Assembly: GCA_938038205.1 (NCBI GenBank)
Contig: CALHSA010000007.1
Location: forward strand, 1 to 54,766
Source: an uncultured bacterium
GTDB taxonomy: Bacteria; Bdellovibrionota_C; UBA2361; JANWWW01
DNA: 54,766 nt
Direction of reading: 5' to 3'
This document shows positions 47,858-54,766 of the stretch, piece by piece. Under the pieces are notes generated by a model. It was not told the DNA's origin, ran no database searches, and saw nothing but the letters and a program-made list of their open reading frames with translations. Made by a program: the position numbers and the translations under genes. The first letter of the stretch is position 1; each line of letters opens with the position of its first letter.

Positions 47858-49087
47858 TTATCTTCTACCGAATAATCTTGAGAACAGGCCCCCTGAGTCA
47901 CCCATTTCTTGTGACAGTGCAGATTTCTCATCTATAAGGTTTAGCAAACCTGCTATCTTCGTTAAAACATCTTTGGTTTTAGATCCAGACTGACTGTAGA
48001 AGGAGTTTCCTGATCCAGGCCAAGAGGCTCCTTTTGTGTCTGGAGGAACAGGAGGCAGTATCCAGTTCTCACTAGTTAAAGAATGTCCAGGGCTTAACTC
48101 ATTAGCTATTTGATCTATTAAGCTTCTGGACGCTGTAACACCATTCAATAAAAATTTAAGCCTTGAAGGTTCCTCAAGAAGATTAAGAACATAGTGTAGA
48201 TATAAATCAGTTGCAGTTAATCCAAAAACCGTATCATCTATCACAAGGACACAAGTATCACATAGTCGAAATACAGTACCTGTCGCGGGGCCAATTCGTC
48301 CACAAGTATCTACAATAATGTAATCAAACGAAACTCTGGATATGTCTATAATTCTTTTAGCTATGTTGATTCCATCAGTGTGACAAACTAAATCAACGCA
48401 TTCAGCCATAGTATCAGGAGGTGGCAGCAGGGAAACATTATCCGAAATAGTAACAAGACACTCATATAGGGAATCTCTCGAAATGTCTCTAGATCCATTG
48501 ACTAAAGATGCAAATGATTTTGCTTCTTCCTCAGCAAGAGTTAGAGATCTGGTTAAATCTCGAGTCTCTATGTCCAAGTCCCAGATTAAAACATTCTTTC
48601 CGCTAAGGGAGGCAATTTCAGCTAAGGCTGCTGCTATTGTCGTTCCTCCGACACCTCCTTTTGATTGTGAAATGCAGATTAATCTACCCTCTCTTGCCCT
48701 TCCTTCCCTTTTAAATTCGGCATGAATTGCAATTAATTCCTGTAAAAAATCTAATGGATTACATGAAATCGGAAAAACTTTTCTAATCCCAACAAATGGG
48801 GCATTCCTAAATAGACCAGAGCTGTAAGCTTCATCAGAGCAAAACATTAATATTTGAATCCAAGAATGAGAGACACTTATTTTACGAGCGATAGCAAGTC
48901 CTTTCTCTCCTAGTTGAGGACCTAAAACTACAATATCCGTTTCATCTAATTTCGATTCAAAATCAACTTCTGAAGCAAGTCTAAACTTTAAATCAAGAAC
49001 CTCTCCATCCGCTGGAGGAATTGCCTCAAATATTCTAACGGTTTGAGCCTGACTTTCAGCAGAGGAATCGATAATTAATATAATCAT
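47858..49087 (-). CDS. CpaE/TadZ-like MinD-family ATPase
   Basis: The 409-residue protein has an N-terminal atypical receiver-like domain (~1-125, with 'DIVVLGPQ' but no full phosphorylation pocket). The MinD/ParA ATPase domain follows, with the deviant Walker A 'KGGVGGTT' (~145), 'LIWDLDIETRDLT' and 'YIIVDTCGRIG'. This layout is that of CpaE/TadZ, which places type IVc (Tad) pilus machinery at the pole. No tad genes are in the window. It is the last gene of the PP2C-FHA-kinase operon, 2 bp after the kinase, so it may be a target or localiser of that signalling set. The C-terminus ends in 'GGLFSRLFGRR'. Confidence 0.82.
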   Translation of the reverse strand: MIILIIDSSAESQAQTVRIFEAIPPADGEVLDLKFRLASEVDFESKLDETDIVVLGPQLGEKGLAIARKISVSHSWIQILMFCSDEAYSSGLFRNAPFVGIRKVFPISCNPLDFLQELIAIHAEFKREGRAREGRLICISQSKGGVGGTTIAAALAEIASLSGKNVLIWDLDIETRDLTRSLTLAEEEAKSFASLVNGSRDISRDSLYECLVTISDNVSLLPPPDTMAECVDLVCHTDGINIAKRIIDISRVSFDYIIVDTCGRIGPATGTVFRLCDTCVLVIDDTVFGLTATDLYLHYVLNLLEEPSRLKFLLNGVTASRSLIDQIANELSPGHSLTSENWILPPVPPDTKGASWPGSGNSFYSQSGSKTKDVLTKIAGLLNLIDEKSALSQEMGDSGGLFSRLFGRR

Positions 49088-49089
49088 AA

Positions 49090-50289
49090 TTATCCAAAAT
49101 AAAAAATAACTAATCTTCCAAGCAGTATACCAACTAAAGCCGTTAAGAATAATGATACAATAAAAATAACCGTTTCCGTAGATATATATTGAGTTTCAAC
49201 CTCCTGCACCTCTGTATCTAAACTTTTTAAATTTAAGTTTGATTTTAAAACCTGATTATTTTTAAAAAGCTCAACTTCAGTTCCGGAAGTGGATTCCTCA
49301 AGGATAGCAAAATCAAAAGGATCTTTAGCAGTTGTATTGCTTTGTCTTGAATCAGTAACTTTATGAAAATCTTTTACACTAATCTCACTAGTTTTACTCG
49401 TAACCTGGGATAGTTCCTCAACTGTAATATTTTCTTTTTCGAAAATACTTGCAAGCTCAACAAGTATCTCCTCCATACTTTGAAATCTTTCGTCAGGATT
49501 TCTTCTGAGACACTTTAGAATTAGATTAGCAAGGCCTTCGGGTATTCTAGGATTTATTGTACGAGGATCTATAGGATCTTGTTTGATCCGGGTAGTCATT
49601 ATGTCTAACATTGACCCCTGATTAAATAGTTGAACTCCAGTAAAAATTTCAAATGCTAACAATCCAAATGCGTAAATGTCACTTCTCTTATCTATGGTTC
49701 CATGAATGATGTATTCTGGACTGACATAATTGATTGTGCCTACTACGCCTCCATGCTCAGTTAACTTTGGGCCAAACTGAGCCTTTGCAATTCCAAAGTC
49801 AACAATCTTAACATTTTCATCAGATGTTAAAAGGATATTCTCTGGTTTTAAATCTCGATGAATGATGCCAGCATCGTGTAAAGCCTGCAAGCCAGAAGCC
49901 ATTTGCCATAACCACTTGAGCCCAAGCTCAAAGGGAATAGGATTTTGATTGTATTTTGCGAGCCTGTCTGCAAGATCACCGCCATCCAAGTATTCCATGG
50001 AATAAGCTACTAAATCCCCATCCCTAATGTATTCATAAGCTCTCACAACATTTGGATGATTTACTCCATACGCAACTAATACTTCGTTTCTGAACCTGGC
50101 ATTCAATGCTGGATTTTTTGCGACCTCCGGATATAAGACCTTTAACGCATATAATTTTGAATTATCGCTACCAACGATTCTGGCCGAATAAACTATACCC
50201 ATGCTCCCTGCGCCCAGGCATTTAATGATTTCATACTTACCGGCTACTATAGTACCAGAGCGCAGAGTGGTAGTTGCTACATCTACCAT
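49090..50289 (-). CDS. membrane-anchored Ser/Thr protein kinase
   Basis: The 399-residue protein has a eukaryote-like kinase domain (residues ~18-285): Gly loop 'LGAGSMGIVYSA', ATP-binding Lys in 'YALKVLYPE', 'HRDLKPENILL', 'DFGIAKAQFG' and 'GTINYVSPEYI'. A ~90-residue linker follows with a single membrane helix near the C-terminus ('FIVSLFLTALVGILLG'). The kinase therefore faces the cytoplasm with almost no periplasmic part. The ATG shares one base with the FHA gene stop (TAATG), and the CpaE-like gene follows 2 bp later. Confidence 0.94.
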   Translation of the reverse strand: MVDVATTTLRSGTIVAGKYEIIKCLGAGSMGIVYSARIVGSDNSKLYALKVLYPEVAKNPALNARFRNEVLVAYGVNHPNVVRAYEYIRDGDLVAYSMEYLDGGDLADRLAKYNQNPIPFELGLKWLWQMASGLQALHDAGIIHRDLKPENILLTSDENVKIVDFGIAKAQFGPKLTEHGGVVGTINYVSPEYIIHGTIDKRSDIYAFGLLAFEIFTGVQLFNQGSMLDIMTTRIKQDPIDPRTINPRIPEGLANLILKCLRRNPDERFQSMEEILVELASIFEKENITVEELSQVTSKTSEISVKDFHKVTDSRQSNTTAKDPFDFAILEESTSGTEVELFKNNQVLKSNLNLKSLDTEVQEVETQYISTETVIFIVSLFLTALVGILLGRLVIFYFG

Positions 50290-51014
50290 TAAATCAGAAG
50301 AGCTATGAACTCAACGTTTCCAAATACAATTTTATCTCTTGAATCAGCTTCGGCTTTTTCACCACATAAATTTAGCACCTCTCCACTCTCTTTTTTAATT
50401 ACCTTGGTCCCATTATCAGATAGTTGATCAAGGACCAAAATTTTACCCTCAGTAACTTTGAGAATTGCGTGAAATAAATCTACAGTTTCATCCTTGATAA
50501 TTAATTGATTTGTATCACTAAAGTCAGGTTTTTTTGAGACTATTAATCTTCCTTCATACAAAGGGAAATACTCTCCCTCTGGGTCAAAATGGTAGGTGAT
50601 TAAAAATCCAACAAGCTTTCCCTTTTTTGATTTATAGTTAAATACCACCGGTGAATTATCCTCAGCAGTAGTAACAAAGGGGAAGTTTTGATTAGGAGTA
50701 GCTTGAGGCTGGTTGTGGAGCGGCTCCTCCGGTCTTAACGCAGTTGGGGATTCATGTCCAGACTGTTTTGGAGAAATAATAGTTTGAGGAGTTGCAACAT
50801 CTGAAGGTATTTTTAGCAAACTCTCTCTATTTAAAGTGATCCTTCTAGTGGGTTCAGCTGAAGTTTCACCACTACCTGGCTCAGATAGCACCTGATGCCT
50901 AACTTTGCTGGTTATTTCAGGGCTAAGCATCATGGTTTTATTTTTTGCTCGGGTAGCAGATAAATCACCTTGCTCTTGATCATCAAAATTAAATCCAAAC
51001 TTTTCCTCTTTCAT
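50289..51014 (-). CDS. FHA-domain protein
   Basis: The 241-residue protein has a long disordered N-terminus (~1-140) rich in Pro, Gln and Thr, with Thr motifs such as 'KNKTMML' and 'TRRITL' that could be kinase targets. A C-terminal FHA domain (~165-241) follows: 'SDTNQLIIKDETVDLFHAIL' and 'LSDNGTKV', matching the S-x2-H and NG positions of phosphothreonine binders though the Ser is replaced. It would bind phosphothreonine made by the neighbouring kinase. It alone in the operon has a strong Shine-Dalgarno. Confidence 0.85.
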   Translation of the reverse strand: MKEEKFGFNFDDQEQGDLSATRAKNKTMMLSPEITSKVRHQVLSEPGSGETSAEPTRRITLNRESLLKIPSDVATPQTIISPKQSGHESPTALRPEEPLHNQPQATPNQNFPFVTTAEDNSPVVFNYKSKKGKLVGFLITYHFDPEGEYFPLYEGRLIVSKKPDFSDTNQLIIKDETVDLFHAILKVTEGKILVLDQLSDNGTKVIKKESGEVLNLCGEKAEADSRDKIVFGNVEFIALLI

Positions 51015-51017
51015 ATT

Positions 51018-51023
51018 ACCTCC
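51018..51023 (-). promoter_or_regulatory. strong Shine-Dalgarno of the FHA gene
   Basis: GGAGGT on the minus strand lies only 3 nt before the ATG at 51014. It is the best ribosome binding site I found in the window and shows that SD pairing is available, although most genes lack it. The spacing is shorter than usual. Confidence 0.6.
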
Positions 51024-51026
51024 AAA

Positions 51027-51926
51027 TCAGTTTACCAGTAACACTACCCCTATAATCAAAAGTAGTAGTGAGAGTAAAATCGCGATTATGTATAAAATTT
51101 TCCTGGTGAATATATTTTGAGAGCGGGAGTAAACTTTAACCACGGAATCCTCAAATGAGACCTTGCCAGGAAGAGGTATAATTGCTACTGTGATATTGTC
51201 AAAGCCACCTCTATTCTTAGCAAGCTCAACAAGTTTAAGAACAGCTGCCTGTGGGGATAACTCTTTTGTTATTTTGCATATTTCAGACTCACTAACTAGT
51301 GAGTAGAGTCCATCAGTACATAAAACAAGAGTATCAAAACCACTGTTTCTGTAGATTGAGTATACAAAGGTATCTGGAATCAATCTATGATCAGATCCAA
51401 GACATTTTGTCAGAACGTGGGATTCTGGGTGCCTTAACGCATCTTCAGGGTTCATTTTTCCTTGGTCAACATACATTTGAACTAATGTGTGATCAATGGT
51501 TAACTGAGTAAGCTCATTTTCTTTTAAAAGGTAGGCCCGGGAGTCTCCAACATTGGCTATATACAGTTTCTCAGGTGTTATTAACGCTGCTACTATCGTT
51601 GTACCCATATTTGAATAATTAGGATTTTGCCTTCTAAGAATGATTACCCTGTTGGCTTCTCTTACAGCTGAAATCAAAACTTGTTCAGGATTCTCATTTT
51701 CTCCAGCCGAACTTACTTCTCTTAAAAAAGCATCCATGGCAATTTGAGCAGCTACTTCCCCTCCAGCTGCCCCTCCTAAGCCATCAAAAACTGCCCAAAA
51801 TATTCCTAACTTAGTCTCTAAAACACAATACCTATCTTCATTTAAGTCCCTTTCTAGCCCAGTGTCAGTAATAGCAGCTGGGAGCAAAAAATTTTGATCA
51901 GATTTAGTTTCCCCTAACCGGTACAT
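51027..51926 (-). CDS. PP2C-family Ser/Thr phosphatase
   Basis: From the ATG at 51926 the 299-residue protein carries the PP2C motifs 'LNEDRYC', 'AVFDGLGGAAGGEVA', 'NVGDSRAYLL', 'LVLCTDGLYSLV' and 'GGFDNITVAII'. The metal-binding Asp residues are all present. A membrane helix closes the protein ('IIAILLSLLLLIIGVVLLV'), so it is membrane bound. The frame is open to a TTG at 51932, adding two residues. It heads the operon PP2C-FHA-kinase-CpaE-like and would reverse the phosphorylation made by the kinase. Confidence 0.93.
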   Translation of the reverse strand: MYRLGETKSDQNFLLPAAITDTGLERDLNEDRYCVLETKLGIFWAVFDGLGGAAGGEVAAQIAMDAFLREVSSAGENENPEQVLISAVREANRVIILRRQNPNYSNMGTTIVAALITPEKLYIANVGDSRAYLLKENELTQLTIDHTLVQMYVDQGKMNPEDALRHPESHVLTKCLGSDHRLIPDTFVYSIYRNSGFDTLVLCTDGLYSLVSESEICKITKELSPQAAVLKLVELAKNRGGFDNITVAIIPLPGKVSFEDSVVKVYSRSQNIFTRKILYIIAILLSLLLLIIGVVLLVN

Positions 51927-52022
51927 TTCCAACTACACACTTAAAGTCGTCTATTCAAAATTTTTCTTAAGCTTTTATTTCCTATTATAAACCTTTTGCA
52001 AAAGCTAAAATGAAAATTTGTT

Positions 52023-52613
52023 ATGGGTCTTTACACAAAAAAAGGTGACTCAGGAGAAACTTTTATATTCCGTTGGAAAAAAAAACTATATAAATCGGAT
52101 AATGTTTTCGAGCTGCTCGGAACTCTTGATGCAGTAAATAGTTGGTTGAGTTTTGCGGCTGTTCAGGTTCCAAATAAAAGACTGAAAAGAGTAATTAGGA
52201 GCATTCAAGGTTTAATTTTAAGCGTAGGAGCTGAGATAAATTTGGGCAAAGTAGAGAAAAACCTGGAAGTGGATAAAAAAGATACACAGCTTTTAGAGGC
52301 TTTGATTAATTTTTTTGAATCAAAAACCCCTGCCTTAAAAAACTTTATATTACCGGGTCAGAGTCTAGCAGGAGCCTCGTTGCACATTTGCCGTTGTAGC
52401 GTAAGGGATGCAGAAAGGCTAGCCGTTGGTTTAAAAGAGAGACTGAAAATTCGAGATGAAATTTTGGCTTTTCTTAATCGATTATCAGATTGCTTATTTG
52501 CAATGGCAAGATACGTCGATTTGGTTTTACTTAAAAAAGAGGAGATAATTTGGAAATTGCAGAATAGCAAAATAGATTTCTCTGCTAGTGTAAAGACAAT
52601 TCTTAAAAACTAG
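52023..52613 (+). CDS. cob(I)alamin adenosyltransferase (PduO type)
   Basis: It converts cob(I)alamin to adenosylcobalamin. The 196-residue protein has the N-terminal nucleotide loop 'YTKKGDSGET' (family YTrtGDdGtT), 'FILPGQSLAGASLHICRCSVRDAER' segments matching 'FILPGG...A..LH.aR...RRAER', and 'LNRLSDCLFAMARY'. Gly-to-Gln and Arg-to-Asp replacements in the middle motif are unusual. No cobalamin-dependent enzyme gene is in the window. It is divergent from the PP2C gene across ~96 bp; TAAAAT (52006-52011) may be its -10. Confidence 0.88.
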   Translation: MGLYTKKGDSGETFIFRWKKKLYKSDNVFELLGTLDAVNSWLSFAAVQVPNKRLKRVIRSIQGLILSVGAEINLGKVEKNLEVDKKDTQLLEALINFFESKTPALKNFILPGQSLAGASLHICRCSVRDAERLAVGLKERLKIRDEILAFLNRLSDCLFAMARYVDLVLLKKEEIIWKLQNSKIDFSASVKTILKN

Positions 52614-52952
52614 TTTCTAAAACCCTAAATGTGATTGAAACAGTTAAAATATTTCTCTAAATATACATTTGGATTTTTGTTATTCTTGATAATCACCTAG
52701 ACTGTTGGCAGATGTTTGTTTATTAGTATGCCAAGTAAAATTAATCTTAGCCTAGCTTTAACGTTTTTAGCTTTGATTAATGTTAATTTTAAAGTATTAA
52801 GCAATTATCTGGGAGATGTAATTTTACAAGGCATTACATACTTAATGCTTGATATAGTTTATACAATCTGCTCTTTGAGCATGTATCAGAAAGACTGATT
52901 TCATTACGGTATTTTTTAATTTATGTTAAAATAACAGGTTACAGGTTATACA
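52614..52952. other. 339-bp gap before greB
   Basis: The gap holds a single weak coding candidate (52728-52898) and otherwise AT-rich sequence. The greB promoter should be here; TTAAAAT (about 52925-52931) upstream of the greB start is a possible -10. No hairpin with a T-run is present after the adenosyltransferase gene. Confidence 0.35.
52728..52898 (+). CDS. possible 56-aa membrane peptide
   Basis: An ATG frame encodes a peptide with one or two hydrophobic stretches ('NLSLALTFLALINV', 'ITYLMLDIVYTICSL'). AT-rich noncoding DNA easily yields such hydrophobic frames, no ribosome binding site or promoter is clear, and no family is recognised. I list it only as a candidate. Confidence 0.2.
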   Translation: MPSKINLSLALTFLALINVNFKVLSNYLGDVILQGITYLMLDIVYTICSLSMYQKD

Positions 52953-53447
52953 ATGGATTCAAGTGAGGCAAAATTTTTCATTACAAAAAAGGGGTATCAT
53001 GAAATTTTAGAGGAGTATAATCGTCTCAAAAACGTTGAAAGAATAAACGTCACCAAAACAATTGAGTGGGCAAGGTCAAATGGGGATTTATCGGAGAATG
53101 GAGATTACATTTATGCCAAGAGGAGGCTAAGAGAGATAGATGAAAGATTAGCATACATAGCATCTAGGTTGTCTAAATATGTTGTTGTGGATCCGGTTAG
53201 TATAAATTCTGACACAATTCAGTTTGGCGCAACTGTTAAATTATTGGATATGGATGACGACAAGGAGATCACTTACATGATAGTTGGTGAAGATGAGATT
53301 GATCCTGATAGGGGTTTGATAAGTTACAAATCGCCCATTGGTATGGCGCTACTAGGTAAAAGAGTGGGAGATTATGTTGAGGTTACAACTCCTAGGGGCA
53401 GGAGGGAGTTTGAGATCCTGGAGATCACTTTTAAAGATCGGGATTAG
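52953..53447 (+). CDS. greB: transcription elongation factor GreB
   Basis: GreB inserts its coiled coil into the RNA polymerase secondary channel to rescue backtracked complexes. The 164-residue protein has the acidic-tip motif in 'ARSNGDLSENGDYIYAKRRL' and 'REIDERLAYIASRL'. The C-terminal FKBP-like domain has 'FGATVKLLD', 'YMIVGEDEIDPDRGLISY' and 'SPIGMALLGKRVGD'. The 'REID' and 'DE.D...g.IS..SP' forms favour GreB over GreA. The kinase-receiver gene begins directly after its stop. Confidence 0.94.
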   Translation: MDSSEAKFFITKKGYHEILEEYNRLKNVERINVTKTIEWARSNGDLSENGDYIYAKRRLREIDERLAYIASRLSKYVVVDPVSINSDTIQFGATVKLLDMDDDKEITYMIVGEDEIDPDRGLISYKSPIGMALLGKRVGDYVEVTTPRGRREFEILEITFKDRD

Positions 53448-54677
53448 GTGCAAAAACCTTTACTGGGTAAGTACAATGTTTTGAAAACACTTGGTAGTGG
53501 ATTGGGTTCTAAAGTTTTTCTCACGGAGCATGGAGGGGAGCGATTTGTTGTTAAACTTTTAACATCGTCTTTAACAATTGATACTCGCATACAAGAGGAG
53601 GTTTTTAACAGAGAGGTTAATGCCCTTTTAAAACTTCAATCTCCTCTTGTTCCAAAGCTGATTGAGTATGGATTTGATAAATCCCATAATGCTTTTTTTT
53701 TGGTTACGGAATATATTGAGGGTGAAAGTTTAAGTAGTTTACTTGAAAGAGAGGGAAGTTTATCGGCGCTTAGAAGTATCGAGATCTGCGCTGAGGTATT
53801 AGCAGTGCTAGATTTTTACCATTCCAAAGGATTAGTTCATCGGGATGTTAAGCCTTCAAATATCATAATATCGAAAGATCAAATTGTAAGACTTGTAGAT
53901 TTTGGCATTGCCAAAGATTTCACTAACGCTAGTAAATTAACTTTGGTTAACACTAACCTGGGAACACCTGAGTACATCTCCCCGGAAATGGCAAACAATG
54001 AAGAAACTGATCATAGGTCTGATTTTTTTTCTCTAGGGGTTGTTTTGTACGAGTGTTTAGCTGGTAAAACACCTTTTAAATCCAAAAGTCCTATGCATAC
54101 CCTTTTACTTGTTTTAACCTCAAACCCACCAAAGCTGCCTTATAGGGAAGATGTTCCTCCAGAGCTTGAGCAAGTTATAAACAAGGCTTTGGCCAAAAAT
54201 CGGGAAAAAAGATATCAGTCTGCTGATGAGTTTTTGGAGGATTTAAAAAAATGCTATGACATAATAAAAAGCGGATATAAACGACAACTTGAGACCGAAA
54301 CAAAGGAGGATTTTCAGAAACAGCCAATTAAAAAAAGGAAAGCAACTACTCCTCTAATTTATTGTCTTGATGACCAGATTTTTATCCTAAATATTTTAAA
54401 ACATATTTTAGGGTCTCATGGGTTTGAGGTTTTTACTTTTTCTACATGGGATGATCTTCATAAGGCGATGGATGAGGATATTCCAGATCTTGTGATAACG
54501 GATGTTCAAATGCCAGAAGTTAATGGAGTTCGAGTATGCCAGCTTTTAAAGCAAGCATATCCAAGCCTAAAGGTGATCTTGTTCTCAAACGTTTATGAAG
54601 ATGAACTGGCAAATCTCAGTATTCAAGCAGGAGCAAATGCATGGATTTCCAATCGGATACCCCAGTGGCATGTCTAG
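53448..54677 (+). CDS. Ser/Thr kinase-receiver hybrid, 3' end disrupted
   Basis: The 409-residue frame joins a soluble eukaryote-like kinase (residues ~8-265: 'LGSGLGSKVFL', 'VVKLL', 'HRDVKPSNIII', 'DFGIAKDF', 'GTPEYISPEMA') to a CheY-like receiver (~298 onward: 'LDDQ', phospho-accepting Asp in 'VITDVQMPEV', 'VILFSN'). The receiver reaches 'GANAWIS' and then runs into GC-rich foreign-looking sequence, ending after 'NRIPQWHV'. The Lys expected at this point and the last helix are missing, so the true C-terminus is probably lost at a join near 54650. The GTG start abuts the greB stop with no gap. Confidence 0.88.
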   Translation: MQKPLLGKYNVLKTLGSGLGSKVFLTEHGGERFVVKLLTSSLTIDTRIQEEVFNREVNALLKLQSPLVPKLIEYGFDKSHNAFFLVTEYIEGESLSSLLEREGSLSALRSIEICAEVLAVLDFYHSKGLVHRDVKPSNIIISKDQIVRLVDFGIAKDFTNASKLTLVNTNLGTPEYISPEMANNEETDHRSDFFSLGVVLYECLAGKTPFKSKSPMHTLLLVLTSNPPKLPYREDVPPELEQVINKALAKNREKRYQSADEFLEDLKKCYDIIKSGYKRQLETETKEDFQKQPIKKRKATTPLIYCLDDQIFILNILKHILGSHGFEVFTFSTWDDLHKAMDEDIPDLVITDVQMPEVNGVRVCQLLKQAYPSLKVILFSNVYEDELANLSIQAGANAWISNRIPQWHV

Positions 54678-54766
54678 AGCCCACCGAAACGGGGCTCTAG
54701 GCAACACCATGCACGTGCATCAGCTACAAGTGGTGGTCGAGACCCTCCTCATCAACGTGGCGCCAA
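54650..54766. other. GC-rich terminal segment, likely chimeric join or mobile-element end
   Basis: The final bases differ sharply from the rest: 63 of the last 106 are G or C. They contain a perfect 9-bp hairpin CTAGAGCCC/GGGCTCTAG with a 9-nt loop (54674-54700), which includes the stop codon of the kinase-receiver frame. There is also a 12-bp palindrome ATGCACGTGCAT (54709-54720). An ATG at 54709 opens a frame of 19 codons to the window edge. Origin unknown; a join artefact or the end of an inserted element are the main options. Confidence 0.6.

Overview
The window reads as one stretch of an AT-rich, tightly packed bacterial chromosome, about one third G+C by eye. The organism is Gram-negative: it has LexA-type and CsgG-like lipoprotein features, an ArnT-like lipid-linked sugar transferase, periplasmic HtrA, and a GyrB with the long TOPRIM insertion typical of proteobacterial-type gyrases. 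It respires aerobically, with a malate dehydrogenase, a b558-type SdhCAB complex, a lipoylated 2-oxoacid dehydrogenase, F0 subunits a and c, and a SURF1-like oxidase assembly factor. Three photolyase/cryptochrome genes in a row suggest life in sunlit water. Eukaryote-like Ser/Thr kinases, FHA and PP2C proteins, and TgpA/DUF58 genes recall deltaproteobacterial-type lineages. I cannot name the phylum from sequence alone.

Layout: 169-2075 tRNA-Val, dnaG and a small gene; 2068-7948 a TPR/transglutaminase/DUF58 surface-remodelling group; 8081-10901 phosphatidylserine synthase, a coiled-coil exported protein and a two-subunit ketoacyl-ACP synthase III pair in which one subunit looks catalytically dead; 10925-16569 a SURF1-like gene, a tiny basic ORF, and the replication cluster dnaA-dnaN-gyrB (no recF) with an unusually divergent DnaA; 16809-17822 atpB-atpE; 17836-19672 a glycosyltransferase and a lipoprotein; 19752-23963 the operon mdh-sdhCAB; 23964-25182 a 1.2-kb gene-free gap with several dyads; 25183-27363 an MFS transporter and tmk; 27556-32002 the photolyase cluster; 31999-37297 the operon lpd-lipB-E1(alpha-beta fusion)-E2; 37335-38213 an RluA-type pseudouridine synthase; 38210-44821 lexA-recA and htrA-mutL-miaA-accA-infA; 44850-47818 an ArnT-like transferase, two small genes and prs; 47858-51926 a PP2C-FHA-kinase-CpaE-like signalling operon; 52023-54677 a cobalamin adenosyltransferase, greB and a kinase-receiver hybrid.

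Two global traits stand out. First, several first-of-operon genes have a good -10 hexamer only 6-9 nt before the start codon (best at 10925, 10901, 16809, 30566, 46859), so many mRNAs are probably leaderless or nearly so; a strong Shine-Dalgarno was seen only inside an operon (before 51014). Second, convergent genes usually overlap or abut, and I found no GC-rich intrinsic terminator at any junction. The last ~110 bases are abruptly GC-rich (63 G/C of the last 106) and cut off a receiver domain, which suggests a chimeric join or the end of a mobile element.
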